A DNA stretch of 64,000 nt from Heterobilharzia americana (GCA_944470555.2 OX104127.1:46676934-46740933), one strand, 5' to 3'. Shown: positions 34,191 to 46,612, numbered from the stretch's first letter. Notes: generated by a model not told the origin, from the sequence alone. Made by a program: numbers and translations.

Positions 34191-35229
34191 AAGAAAATTA
34201 CACCAGTTTATCTTTCATAGAGTAAAAACATACCTTGTTTCCTTTCATAGACTTTAATTACTTAAGAAACATCGAATCCATACTAAATTCAGTGGGTTAA
34301 CTACCGAGCACATACATATACATTTGCATGCAGGCTGATACATTTTTAAAGCTGTCAACAATAATGAATATTTATGTCATAAGAATTCACGTCTGCTGCT
34401 CACATTCAGTGAATGACGAAAATAAATAATAGGATATAAATGAATGGAGCGTAGGAGTACATCGTAAAACTTGGCTTTATTTTCACTATTGTGAATCAGT
34501 TCAGTTCGGCGAAAGAAAACTAGAAGTATGAACGCAGATGTGGAATAATAAAAGCTGTCTTATTTTCAGATAGTATGTTGACCAAGAAAGATTAGAATTA
34601 GATTTATTTAAAACAAAAAAAACAGTTATATTAAATGCTGAAAATTCTGTACAATATTCTAGAAATATCTTACATGATAAAGAAATTATTATGATTATTA
34701 ATAAGTGAAGAAATATTTCTTTTCAATTAGGTCTTCGTCATCGACTATACAACAACATATAAGTTTTACATTTATTAACATAATACCATTTAATGGTCTT
34801 GGGTTAATTATCTAAAATAATTATAAATTGATAGTTACTCATTAGGCTAACAATTAGAGAAATGAAGATGCAAATCGATGAATACGCTAATTCAATAAGA
34901 TTAACAGAAGTGTCACATAAAGTAAAACGAGTTGTTAATTCACTGATGGCATTACAACAAACATGAAAGTTTAAAAACTTGGGGTGAGTGGATACATGTT
35001 AGCAGAATTACATAATAATAGGGAGACTGAAAATTAGGGAAACAGGTGATATCGATTGAAGAGGTGGGAGAGTTCTCTGCCAACAAACCCTAGTCCATTC
35101 GGTAAAAAATAAAGTAAATTCAAGTTAGACGTTAATATACGCTGATAACCAAAGTAATGAAAGAGGTTGTACATATTTCTTCTGATTACAGAGATTCTGT
35201 TTGTAGAGGTGCATGGCAATAGCTACTGT
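34191..35229. other. AT-rich intron DNA, nothing recognised
   Basis: No exon or repeat family recognised. Confidence 0.4.
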
Positions 35230-36130
35230 CGTGTGTAACAAGCAAATAGGTAGACTAGACACAAGATCAGATGGTAAGCAGCAAATGACTGTAAAATCCT
35301 CACTTGATAACCAGCATCGACCAAATGCGCAAGTTTTGAGTTTTTAATTGTCCTTTACTCAGCCGTATAGGATGGTGTTTAGGTATTCTACAATGGAATT
35401 GTCTAACTGTACGCTTTATGTAAGTTCAACTGATAAATGCAAACAGAACAGACAAAATCAAGTTTATACCCTGCACACATAATTGACGGACTGTAGAATA
35501 TAAGACAATCCCGAAGCACTGAAAATTCTCAAAAAAGCTCTTCCCAAATATTGTGTTATAATCTCGCTTATGATATTGCTTTTTAGTTCAATTTTCAAAA
35601 AAACAAGTGTCTTAGAGACTGTAATCACGATTGGTTTAGATTTCTTTCCTTCAAGTGCTTAGTCACAAATCTGGTAGGATATCCAATTTTACCAATCAGG
35701 TTGCGAGTTATGTGAAGTTCCTATTTTAAAGTATCATCAGAGCAAATGACTCTTAAAAGAAGAACCAAGTACTTAACCAGGTTACATTCATATCTCGGGG
35801 GTACAGAGCTATAAAAGTGAGTGCGTTGGACAGTCGATGTTGACTTCCTCTATATACCCTATGCATCTGGCCTTTGTAATAATAAGACATCTAGAAAGGA
35901 CATGCAGTCATTTCGCTCATCTTCTATTGTGAAAATGATAGTTGGATGATAGTCATCACATTTATCGAGAGCAGTATTCCTATCATTTCGGAGAAATATA
36001 TACATATCATTTATATAACGGCCATAAGTTTTCAGATGACTAATTGTTTCTTCAAGAAGTACATTTTCCAGTTTTACCGAATCTTTGTATTCAGAAGAAA
36101 TTTGTACCACCTGTCATTTACTTGAGCATC
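35230..36130 (-). mobile_element. Penelope-like element fragment, heavily decayed
   Basis: The minus-strand segment at 35859-36110 contains YINDMYIFLRNDRNTALDKC and ERNDCMSFLDVLLLQRPD, matching the PLE RT region around the Y-D-D box (here Y-I-N-D, so mutated) and FLDVLL. Lower coordinates (35330-35850) correspond to the RT C-terminus and GIY-YIG region seen at 16334-17127, with many frameshifts. It appears to be an older copy of that lineage. Confidence 0.75.
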
Positions 36131-36373
36131 AGGAAAAGTTAACGTCTAACTTCAATTTATTTCACTCTTTGTCCAATGGATTATAGTTTTTTCGCAAAGG
36201 ACATACACGAACTACTTACTTCAGTAAGGCCATGCCACTTTAAGCTAAGTATAACAAACGTCACATAGTAAAGCAGTTTTATTTACAGCATAACGTTCCG
36301 CAAATAATTTACTGCCCATATATTCATATCAGGTGATATATATATATATAGTTTTATTCTTAGTTTATTATTT

Positions 36374-36605
36374 CTTGGTTTCAGGCTGGTATTCATCATG
36401 GACTAACATCAGTTGCAGAAACATTGGAAACCTGGGAACACTGGACGTCCATTTCCTCTTACTATAGGAGTTTAAAGCAGTGTGCATCCATGACCTCGTC
36501 AAGGAACGAAACCAAGAACTTCAGGTTACGCGGTCAGCATGTTACCATCAAACTACTGAGTCAGAATGCAATGGTCTATATTTCCTACTTCTGCTAGTTC
36601 CCGTA
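36374..36605 (-). mobile_element. Hammerhead SINE, minus-strand member of inverted pair
   Basis: Reads on the minus strand from a TAGGAAATAT-type 5' start (about 36590) through a tRNA-like head, a decayed hammerhead at about 36440-36496 and the tail (complement of TTTCAGGCTGGTATTCATC at 36382). The hammerhead keeps GAAA, the GTC cleavage triplet and the CACTG/CAGTG stem I, but CTGANGA has become CTTTAAA. Confidence 0.8.
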
Positions 36606-36671
36606 ATAGCGCAACATCCACTTAACGCTGTCGCTGAGTAACTGCCCTCATGTCCGACTTAGTTGACCCTA

Positions 36672-36908
36672 CCGGTCAGAAGTAGGAAATATGGAGCACT
36701 GGATTCCAACCCAGTGCCTCGACTGTAACGTCCTGGTCGCGGAACTTGAAGGTCCTGCGATCGGTGCCTGGCAAGGACATAGGTTCGCACTGCTAGGGAA
36801 GTTCTATACTAGGACGAAACAGCTGTTCAGTGTCCCTAGGTTTCAATGTTTCTTCAACTGATGTCAGTTTATGATGAATACCAACCTGAAATTAATAAAT
36901 AAATCTCT
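36672..36908 (+). mobile_element. Hammerhead SINE, plus-strand member of inverted pair
   Basis: Starts near GTCAGAAGTAGGAAATATGG, then a tRNA-like head (box B-like region near 36760), a hammerhead at 36781-36835 and a tail ending ACCTGAAATTAATAAATAAA. The hammerhead has a perfect GCACTG/CAGTGT stem I and GGACGAAAC, but the 5' core reads CTAGGGA with an altered stem II. It lies head to head with the SINE at 36374, about 65 bp apart. Confidence 0.8.
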
Positions 36909-37540
36909 GCTAACCTTTAAATTGAACATTTTGAAAACAAACTTTGACAGATACCCATTTCATGTAGTAGATTTCGTTTCAATAAGGGTAATATAAATAA
37001 TCAAAACACTTTTGAGAACTCCATGTTTAAAAGAAGTGAACACATAAGAGGTTATAACTGAACCATCAAACACAGCTGTCGCGTTATTTTAAATCAGCAC
37101 ATACAGTATTAATCTGGTAAATTACACATTTTGTAGATCAAAAACTGACTTTAATTGAGATACTGTAAATAATAAAAAGCTGTTAGTACCAAATAACCTC
37201 AAGGTTTTCAGACAAAAGAGGTAAATGTCACAAACTACACTCAGTAAAATCTTGCTGAAAATGCAGAAATCTCCTTCCAAATAAGTCCGTAAAACTATTT
37301 AACAACCCATATAAAAACAAAGCGCTAAATTAACTGGCTTAATTAGGAATACAGGTGCATGACATAATTCTCTTGCTCACGGATGCTAACACAAGCAAGG
37401 CTCCAACTATCACGTACGGATGTGACTGTATCAAATTTATTTGTGCTTTAGATATCTGGTAACTGTGTTTGCTTGTTATTGTATAAACATAATGGTGACT
37501 ATAATAATACGTAAAAGTAAACCTATCTCTTTAGTGAACC
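36909..37540. other. AT-rich intron DNA, nothing recognised
   Basis: No feature identified. Confidence 0.4.
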
Positions 37541-37812
37541 CCGCCTGGTTGACTACTTCACTAGTCACTAGCTGGTCCTAAGCCCGGGTAAGGAGGGAAG
37601 GTTGGGCGTAGGGCTAGCAACCATACACCGTAAAACAAATCCAATCGCTAAAGAAACTTCAAAGCACAAAGAAATTATCAAAAATAAAAACAAACTAATT
37701 CCTCGCTAGAATCGGAGAGATGAAATGACGCCAGTTGGTGAAAGCCTTCGCGAAGCCAATTGAGTGATGTATCTTCTCTTGATGAAAGCGAGAGTAAACA
37801 TGTGGACATGGA

Positions 37813-38449
37813 ATGTCCGCACCATGTTTGAACTTACCAAGGCTACCCAAATTGCAAGAGATGAGAAGGTATCACATTGAAGTGCTTGGAATCTACGAAA
37901 GCAGGTGGAATGGAAGTGGACTCTCTAAACTATCAACCGGAGGAGAGTCAATAATCTACTCCGATATTGTCACCCAGACGACAACCACGAGCACACTCAG
38001 TTTTGGAGTGGCTATCATGGTGTCTCCAAGAACATCGAAGGCTCTCATACAGTGGGAACCAATCTTCTCCAGTATCAGGATCATGACAGCAAGATTCAAC
38101 TCAAAAGGAAGGAAAGTCACAATCGTACAATGCTACGCACCTACAAATAATGCAGGTCAAGAGAAGAAGGAGGAATTCTACAGACAACTGCAATCAGTAC
38201 TGGTCAAGACTCCAGCTGGCGACATCAAAATTCTAATGGGTGACATGTTTTAATGTCAAACTGGGAGCGGACAACACAGGAAGAGAACTCATCATGGGTC
38301 GGGAAGCACTCGGTGAAATGAGGAATGAGAATGGAGAACTGTTTGCAGATTTCTGCGCATTCGACGATTTGGTGATTGGAGGCACTGTGTTCAAGCACAA
38401 GGATATTCACAAAGCGACATGGGTTTTACCAGACACCAGGACACACTAA
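37813..38449 (+). pseudogene. Family B endonuclease domain, frameshifted (copy B2)
   Basis: Same two ORFs as in B1: 37813-38253 (with VLGIYESRW and VQCYAPTNNA) and 38240-38449 (FNVKLGADN), with the identical frameshift at the GDMN motif. Sharing the same lesion means the two copies come from one already broken sequence. Confidence 0.85.
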
Positions 38450-38673
38450 AAATCAGATCGACTTCATCCCAATCTGAAGAAAGTAGAGACGCAGTCTACT
38501 GGACACAAGATCAAGAAGGGGAGCAGATGTAGGTTCACACCACTCACTGTCTAGTGCAAGGAACCTACCTTCAAAATAAAGTTGGAAGCCTTCACAGAGG
38601 TTGGTGATAGACCACAGTTCAAGTTCAACGCCCAGAACGGAAACTGAAGCACGAAACTACAAAGGACATCTTC

Positions 38674-39087
38674 ATGTCAGTCATCAGAAGAAAATGGGAG
38701 ATATCGAGCAACATCCCTGAAGGGACCTGCGTGGATGAACACTGGAACTCTTTGAAAGGGATGTGGAAAGAAACCTCCATAATTGTATTAGGAAGGAAGA
38801 GGAGACAAGACAAAGAATGGATCTCGACGGACACATGGGAGCTGATAGAGAAAGGAGAGGAAGATGGTGAAGCAGAAGATGAGCCAGTGCAGTGCAGGGA
38901 TGCACAAGGAAAAGAACTGAGTACGACGTACAAAACACTGGACAAGGAAGTAAAGAAGAGTGTGAGCAAAGAGAAAAGACACTTCTATGACACATTGGAT
39001 AGTGAAGCAGAACTTGTCAACCTGAAACCAGTGAGATCTACTGCACTGAGAATAAAGCGTCAACAAGATCCGGATTTTCAATATTAA
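38674..39087 (+). pseudogene. Family B linker fused to 3' module
   Basis: 137 codons: the charged linker as in B1 until about 38965, then sequence unlike B1 (VNLKPVRSTALRIKRQQDPD), marking the internal deletion junction. From about 39056 the nucleotides match the 3' module shared with 52336 onward. Confidence 0.75.
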
Positions 39088-39537
39088 GTCAGTCAAGTCA
39101 GTGCTTCTATGTGATGGTTGAGAGACTTGGCGCAGTACGAAAAGCATTTCCAGCAAACTACAGACATACATCAACAGCTGCCTACGCTCGCTCGATACTG
39201 AAGAGCAGATGGCCAGAAAGAATAAGTAACAAGGAACTCTGGGAACGAACCAACCAAGAACCCATCGCCCAACAAATATGCAGAAGAAAGTGAAGATTGA
39301 TTGCGTCGAGCATTCACTGATTCGGGACATCACGCGCCAGGCCAGGCCCTCGAGTGGAATCCAAGGGGGAAACGACGAGTTGGACGTCCAGGGTGAGGCT
39401 GACATGGAGGAGATCATGTAAGGAAGAAATGAAAGCTTCTGGACAGTCGTGGAGCGAGGTTCAAAGGACTGTAGAGAACAGAGTGCAACGGAGGCGTGCT
39501 ACTGAAGCCCTATTTTCCGCTAGGAACCTAAGGGACA
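39056..39537 (+). repeat. Family B 3' module shared with 52336-52817
   Basis: Offset 13280. Nearly every base agrees, with a few differences (for example T/G near 39299 and the last 20 bp). It encodes the C-terminal block ILKSRWPERISNKELWERTN. Confidence 0.88.
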
Positions 39538-39550
39538 AATAATAATAATA

Positions 39551-41079
39551 ATTTTTCCGTAGCAACTCGTACGTTAATGAGAAATAATTGAAATTTCTGA
39601 AGTTTATCTCATATCAACCACAGCCACGTTTTCATTCCAATGTTCTGAAGACGAAAAGTTGATATAATAATGTAGGTGAATGCTTCTTCTTTGAAGGACT
39701 GACATAGGCAGCTGTTATTTATTTTGTTTTGAAGTCAGATTCTGTGTAATCACAGACTGCAGCATAAAACAGGCTGATTATGTTTGAAGCCAGCTACTTA
39801 AGTGAAAAACCTCTCCATAAGTATAGTTACCATCGAAATCTAAGCATACGAATGAACGGAAGACGTCATCGTCTAAAAAATATGTGAATTAACACTCTAT
39901 TGAACGATCCAAAATACTATATTCTAAGCCATAAGATATTAACGCGCCCGCTTTTCGTACACTCTGATTATCCAGCTCAACACAGAAACGGATACAGTAG
40001 AATATCAGTCCATGTTTCTAAACGTTTTATAGGCGTAGTGTAAGTGAAAGATATGAAATGAAAAATGTCATGTAGAATTTCTTTTTTTTTGAAGGAAATG
40101 AGAAGTGAATACATACACAGCAGTTTATCTGAAACCTAAAACTACTAATTTAAGCTACTCCAAACAGGTCACTACTAGTCTACTCATTTCCTATTACTCA
40201 CAAAGGCAAACTTTTTCGAAAAATTATACAAGAGCAATGCATATGACAACACTTTTAAGCACCATAAAATATGATTTAAATGTATTTACTTCAGTTAGGT
40301 AACATATTACTACCATTTCAGTTGATTTATTAGATGTATTGCACGGTGAAACAGCATTGTTTGCTAGATTACGCTTCGGACACAAGTTGTTAATCTCTAG
40401 TCATATCAAGAGAAATCTCCAACTTTGGGACATGGTGTATGTAGTTCCAGTTCTCTCTCCCTTTTTGTGATACAGGTAATAGGACTTCCCATATATCTGG
40501 AACAGGTGCTGAGTCACTCACGCATTTGGTGTTGATTCGATGATAAATCTCTCCCTCCACACGCTCAGTTAGTTTCAAGGATTATCACTGTGCCTCAATC
40601 AATTGCGTGGCTGTGTATAACTGCATGCATACTACGATCTACCAACTTTGATTTCACTACGTTTTGTGTTCGTGCTGGCTCCACATCACCTCACCATATT
40701 TCGGTTAAAGTAGGTTTAGTAAAATATCCGAGTGTCAGAGTCAAGAAACCTACTAGTAAGGCAAGAAATCAGATGTTTTAAAGACACCTCATTTATGAAT
40801 AATTACTCTCCTAAATTGTTGAATTAGTCTATTGGTAATCGTAAGAAAAATATGACTAACAGTAGTAACACTGGGGTTAATAATAATGGCAATACTGTGA
40901 ACAGAGAATTCAAAACCACTACAGTATTACCATACAAGGAATGCACAACAAAGATATGAGGTAAGAATCTCGATAAGCTAGGATTATAGTGGCATTTAAA
41001 CCTACAAACTCACTTAGAAATAAGCTTTGTAGGTTTAAAAGGTCCTGATGATCCAAAAAGGTAAAATAATTTAGTTTAC
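39551..41079. other. AT-rich intron DNA with scattered short ORFs
   Basis: No exon, and no repeat family recognised with confidence before the PLE fragment. Confidence 0.4.
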
Positions 41080-41530
41080 CAAATCTCTTGCTATGATTAT
41101 GAGGTCAAATACATAGGTCAATGTAGTCGGCCAGAGTCAATTAGGTTATCCGAGCACAAAAACCTAGATAGGTCAAGATTGGTAGATCCTAGTAAGACAG
41201 ACAATCTAGAAAAAGCTGGAGTATGTATGCAATTACACATAACTACACAGTAGGGTGGGACAGAGTGACAATCCTCAGAACTAACTGAGTGGGGTGGAGG
41301 GATAGATAACGAAATCTTTGTGATCGAATCAACACCAAATACGTGCAACAAGAATGGCTCAGCACATGTTCCAGATACATGTGAATTCTACTACTCATAT
41401 CACAAAGGAGGAGAAAGAATTAGAACCAAATAAACCACTGCATCACCCGTTGGAGTGCAAGTACATCCAGTTGAAGAGTCCCAAATAGGACGAAACGTGC
41501 GTCATGGATCTTTCTGCTAGTCATCAAGAC
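41080..41530 (+). mobile_element. PLE GIY-YIG fragment followed by hammerhead
   Basis: Plus strand. A stretch at about 41085-41165 reads CYDYEVKYIGQCSRPESIRL then SEH, the GIY-YIG signature (Y-I-G-Q, conserved R, S-EH). The frame stays partly open to about 41400, then a hammerhead motif occurs at 41456-41512. PLEs in schistosomes and other animals are known to carry hammerheads in their terminal repeats, so this is probably the 3' end of a PLE copy. Confidence 0.75.
41456..41512 (+). ncRNA. Hammerhead ribozyme at PLE 3' end, one core change
   Basis: Core reads TTGAAGA (consensus CTGANGA) at 41471-41477, stem II GTCC-CAAATA-GGAC, GAAA at 41492-41495, short stem III (CGTGCG), GTC cleavage triplet at 41501-41503 and stem I ATCCAG with ATGGAT. 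Only the C-to-T core change and one stem I mismatch separate it from a consensus schistosome hammerhead. The core C is invariant, so it is probably inactive. Confidence 0.82.
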
Positions 41531-41879
41531 CTAAGTAAACCACGTTTTAAAGTTGTGTAGTTATCTTGATATGACTATGGAGAACAAACTGCGTCCGAAA
41601 CGTAACCCAGTACATAATACTGTTCTACCGGGTGATACATCTAATAAATCAACCAAAGTGGAATTACATTCTACCACAGCTTCCACGTTTTACTTGTATA
41701 AAAACATTATTAGTTATTCAGGTCAAAGAAACCAACTAAAATGAATATGGTTAGTGTAAGAAATAAGTAACCACGATCGTATTCCATTTCAAATGAGAAT
41801 GAACGTGCATTAGGACCTCCTCTCCGTTTGACTGTTCATTAAGTTAAGTTGTTGAACGGCTACAAAAATCAAGTATTGG

Positions 41880-43310
41880 AAAGCACATCGAATTCGTTTT
41901 TCATAAAAGGATTTCCATCCCTTAAGGAGATGAGGTAATGGAAAATGTTGATTTGGTGTTCTCCGTGCTTTTTTTCCGGACGTTTTATCACCAGGCTTTG
42001 TGACATCCTTAGTACTAACTTCATAAAAAAGTGAAACATATTCGAATAATACACGAACATTCAGGTAGTCTTTTTACTGAACTTGGATGTTGTCTGATTG
42101 TAAGTTGGAGAAGAGATTTTTATTACACCCTGACCTATGTAACCTTGCATTTCATTCAATCACGCTGAAAGAATCTTTATCAGAATGAAATTGTGCTATT
42201 TCCTACTGTAACATTGGGCTTCATCATTTGATTTGTTTAGTCAATCTGTCCTTGGTTGATAGATGGCTGTTTTCTTTCTAAGTAAATTGAATCTATATCC
42301 GCATGTCTGAGTGACTTTTAATCTGAATCCTATACTTCCGGAAATTCTCTTCCTCCTTTCTAATCTGCTATTTTTAGGATTTCTGCATTCTCCTAATCGA
42401 ATTTGTGACCGATTGTATGTGTGCATCGAAACCAAGGAAACTTTTATGTCACTTTACTGCTAATTGATGGTGAAGAATTCTTTGGGTAATCCGACTGCTA
42501 GAGTAGCCAACGTTGCACTGTGAACAATTTTTGTAGTTGCTTTTGTGGGTCATATTTGTTTTATCTCCCTTTGGTAACGGGTTTTTGGCATACGAAACAT
42601 GTTGTGTACTGATTTCATTGGTTTGTGGAGTACTCCGATTTCAAAAGGAGGAACCAGTCGGTTGACAGTTTCTGAAACATCTTTGATGTAAGGTAACGTA
42701 ACACACCTTTTGATTTGAGCTAACTACCCCATCTTTTGTTCGGTTGATAAACACTTTTTGATAAAGTTGAGTGGATGATCATTGGTTTCGAACACTTTTC
42801 ATCGGTATTTTTTTCTCGACTACTCGTAGTGCTTCAGTGTACTTTGGCCCTTGAGAAGTGTTTATGCACAGCATTTTTTATGAACTGTAGAATGATTACT
42901 ATTACAGTTCAAAATGTGATCACTGTTTGTGGTTTTTATGCCGACTCAAGTTTGTAAAGTTCAGCCGATTTCAGTCCAGTCCTTGAAATGTTTGGTTGAA
43001 TATTTATTTTGAATTTGTTTTCTATTTCATTCTCCTTGAGAATTATGAATGTATCATCAACGTACTAAATTCAAAATTTGGTCCGATGAGAGGGATGACT
43101 ATTTATTCCAGCTGCTGCACCATTGGTTCAGTAACCGATCCGGATATTGGTGACCTCGTAGGTGTGCCTTTTATTTGTTTGTAAATCTTCCCATTGAGTT
43201 GTAAACATGTCGTGAGACATAGATCGATCAACTCTATTAGGTTTAATATCATGCGTTTCGTGTACTCAGAAAGAGTTTAGTAGTTCTTCAGAACAATGAG
43301 GACAAGTGAA
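41880..43310 (-). mobile_element. Penelope-like element, third lineage, RT to GIY-YIG
   Basis: Minus strand. RT motifs: CLQLNGKIYKQIKGTP then RSPISG at about 43130-43210 (PLE consensus QIKGTPMGSPISG), then the active site YVDDTFIILKENEIENKF with YVDD at 43053-43064. Frameshifts separate these. Further 3', near 42510-42575, CSQCNVGYSSSRITQRI matches the start of a GIY-YIG domain, and LRKKTAIYQ at about 42255-42280 its end. Order and spacing fit one decayed element about 1.4 kb long. Confidence 0.8.
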
Positions 43311-44775
43311 TTGTGTGGATCCGTTCAGATTTTACAACTGCACAATACAATGCTTGAAGACGTAAATCTTGATCATTTTATTTAAATCTATTACTGTGAA
43401 TTTTAACCCGGATATTTAAAATTGCATAAAAGTCTGGCTTTATAGTTTTATTCATTTGATGACACAAAACAGAGATTCTCCAGTATCACATAGGACTACT
43501 GATTTTCACTCCAAACTTAGTCATCTCTATAATACCATAGCATGTCTCTGAAAATTTCAAAGACCTTTAAAAAACAAATCATTAAAGGGAAATAAGTTGT
43601 TACAGGGTAATAGAGCACAAATATAATATGCAAAACAAAGTATTTTTACCATCTGAATTGAATCTATACAATGTTTTACGTGATTTTTTACGTCCTATAC
43701 AAACCAACAGTGTTCATCCAGTATTTCAAAAAAAATTCAGAATTCATGAGTTATTTGTTTGCAAGAAGATGAAAAAGAAACCCAAAACAAAACAAGACAC
43801 CCAAAACACATAGCAAAAGCAGCATTCATAGGTACACGTACGCGTATATCATGTTAACAGTAAACAATGCAGAAAAGCAGAAGCAGATTGTACGTTCATA
43901 CACACATATATACATTTATTAATGTATATCAAGTATAGAGTAAGTAACAAGCAAAACAATATCATTTAATAGGGAAAAAGAAAAACAATGAACAAATGAA
44001 CAGCACGTAAAATAAACATGCAGGGTGATATAATAATAAAGTGTGAGAGTACACGCCAGACAGTATACGGGTTATAGAAAGGAAGTGCGCGCGTGCAAGC
44101 AAGCACACACATGTTAAGGAACCAGAAAAAGGAGAAAAAATAAATACAGCATTATTAAAAGGCATTGAATTACATTATATCAACAATAAAAAGCACTTGA
44201 CTCATCTTTCAAATACAATTTTATCAAAATCAAATATAGTAAGGTTACAAATAGAAACAAAGCTGGTTATCATACAATAGTACAAAGTATAGAATTAGTT
44301 AACGAACTAAATCAGTGTGTTAATTATCTTAATTGTGGTTATTACTGAATTAATTACATTTTATATGATTATGGGGAAAACAAATAACAGCAAAAGAATA
44401 TTAGCCTATTATTCATTAGAATATTTCCGTTCACAACACTAACCTGTTGATAAGGGCTTGATTAAAACAGCTACCAATCCATCAAATGATGACGTTTCTA
44501 TACATGCACACATACACACACACACGTGTATATTCATTCATAACAGAACGAAAAGAAATTTACTTCAACAAAACAATATGACAAATTTATTTCAGTGTAG
44601 TATTTCTTTTACGCATCAGTAAATTCTACATTCTGACAGTTATGTTAAGTAGACTCAGTTATACTTTTACTGAAGAGACGTTCAGATGTATGTATTTTTG
44701 TGCTGTCGGCTATAGCGTTAAGGGGGAAAAGATGTCCCATAGGCTAAAAAAAATTCTTTATGGTAACTAGCATTG
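43311..44775. other. AT-rich intron DNA, microsatellite-like patches
   Basis: Short CA/TA-rich runs at about 43900-43920 and 44505-44530 (CACACA). An open segment at 43628-43813 has no splice support or recognised motif. Confidence 0.4.
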
Positions 44776-44832
44776 GAATCAACGATGTACGTTTCACCCT
44801 ATTCGGAACTTACAGTTGGATCCATCTGCATA
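44776..44832 (-). ncRNA. Hammerhead ribozyme remnant
   Basis: Minus strand: AGATGGATCCAA, then CTGTAAG in place of CTGANGA, a decayed stem II (TTCC/GGGT), GAAA retained, CGTACATC and TTGATTCCAA. Flank order matches the other hammerheads here, but several invariant bases are lost. Confidence 0.55.
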
Positions 44833-46344
44833 GAAAAAAGCGATGGTATTCCAACTGGAAAATGAACAATAAAATATTTAAAGTGGAGAACGTTCTAATG
44901 TTTGCAGGGAAAAGTGCTGTGTTTCAGTCTCAATAAGAACACTATTAATAACTGGTAGGTAGGGGCAATTTGTAGATGAATGATGAGGAGGAAGTAACTT
45001 GCGTCCTGGATTCCCTTGTTAGTTATCATGAATAAAATTAGGATAAAACTTAAGGAAGTAGAGAGGCATCCGTTCAAGGATGATGCTACGAGACGGATTA
45101 CCTAGGTTGAATAAAATAACGAGATATGATGATCGTGCATAAATGATTGCGGTGAGTTAAGTACCATGATATAGTGACTATCAATTAAATACTAAAATCA
45201 ATTAATTACAATTACACAAATAAAAAAAAGATATAAGATAACTAAAAACTTTGATATCGAAGTTAAATGCTCAGTAGAACTATTCTGAGATACTTAAATG
45301 CATTATTCAATGTACATGTTTGACAATGCTTATGTATAGAAACAATGTCTACAAAGAAGCATTGCTGAGCACCAACAAGTACGATGCTTCCTACCTACTG
45401 AAACAGCATCTCACTCCAAAATAAAGACTGCTTTACATGTCATTGAATCATGATAACTGTATTCCACCTACGCATTTGTCTTTTTTATCAAAAGAAGGAT
45501 TTGAAGGCTTTAGACAACGAAACCATCATGTACTCTAAGTTATCGTTTTGTATAAGAAGTAGAATTACTAACTTCATCATCTCCACCTCGATAATTCGGG
45601 AAATCTCTAAATTCTTGAACAGCCAACTAAATCAATCACAGTTTGATGATTCTTAGTCTGATTTCAACAAATCTAATTTCAAACATGAAAACAGGTTACT
45701 TTACACAACTTTTAACGAATCCCCTTGTCCCTTTATGATATGAATGATGTGTTACATCAATTTTCTTAGTGCAAAAATCATGTGTTTTAGGTTACACAAA
45801 AGTGACTAGTTTCTGTGGTCCAATATTTGTTGAAGAGCTATTCCAAACAACGATGCGACCGATAGTTGAGTGGGTCAATAGCTCCTTCTGCAATAGAACT
45901 CCGGATCCTTGGCTTTGATCACACACTATTGGTAACCATTTGAAAAAACATTCATTGGAACTTTGGAAGAAGCGTGTTGTTTGTGATGCATGAAAGTCAG
46001 AAATGAAGATATATATTGGCTAGTAACATTATGAGACGTTTGTGTAGCATTACAAAAACAACGACATCAAAAAGTGCTGACCAACTTTGTCTAGGCAATA
46101 ACATAGTTGGCGAACGAACTGAAGATCCTCTAACTGATCGACAAAAATAGGTGGGTGTGACGTCTGATTCAATCTAGAAAAAAAATTGTTTCGTATATCT
46201 AATTTTTTTGTCAGAGACATTCGAACATATGTCACCTCAGGTTTAGGAAACTAATTTAATTTAACAATTTAAGCATATCGACTAAAACATGAATATTGGA
46301 GAAAATTAGAAAAACTGCAATTCAACATAGGAATAAGACCTTAC
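44833..46344. other. AT-rich intron DNA, possible old SINE at about 45860
   Basis: Around 45860-45930 a weak tRNA-like stretch (GTTGAGTGGGTCAATAG then CTTGGCTTTGATCAC) may be an old SINE head. Nothing else recognised. Confidence 0.35.
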
Positions 46345-46612
46345 TTGTCGATAATTTTGTATCATTTAATCGGTGACTCTGTCCATCAGCTGCATTCATA
46401 AAACCTCCTTCAGCAATTGAATTTCTATACGATTGTTCATCTGTTGAATGAATAGCTGTCAATGAACCAGATGTAGGATGCGTTTTACGCGGTTGCGCTA
46501 ATGGTGGCAAAGCATCAGGTCTACTTGTTGGTGCTAAATAATTTGAACGGGACTGTTGTAGCAGACTGCGTGCTTTCGCTAACATATGTTCATAATTCAT
46601 TGAGGAAATTCT
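46345..46612 (-). CDS. EHBP1: EHBP1-like exon: linker with helical start
   Basis: A 268-bp exon with acceptor TTTTGTGCAG and donor ACAA/GTAAGG. It starts in phase 0 (RISSMNYEHMLAKARSLLQQ), continuing directly from the exon ending at 53588, and ends in phase 1, matching the exon starting at 31835. The helix is followed by a Pro/Ser-rich stretch (APTSRPDALPPLAQPRKTHP) and GGFMNAADGQSHRLND. Probably mostly disordered linker between CH and bMERB. Assignment rests on splice phase and strand rather than a domain. Confidence 0.78.

Larger units (their letters stand above)
37541..39550 (+). mobile_element. Family B copy B2, internally deleted
   Basis: The 5' 1.4 kb (37556 to about 38963) matches B1 (1030-2437) without visible change apart from one A/G difference at about 37793 versus 1267. 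The whole RT is missing. After about 39040 it continues with the 3' C-terminal module shared with 52325-52820. The tail ends in AATAATAATAATAAT (39540-39553), a simple repeat as expected for RTE-like 3' ends. It has no RT and could only have been moved in trans. Confidence 0.88.

Noticed and set aside
38788..39417. 209-codon minus-strand ORF in copy B2
   Set aside because: It is antisense to the family B linker and C-terminal domain and has low-complexity composition. A shadow of the element.
43628..43813. Plus-strand ORF of 61 codons with a Lys-rich end
   Set aside because: No splice sites of quality, no family match, and an AT-rich Lys/Asn-biased composition expected by chance.
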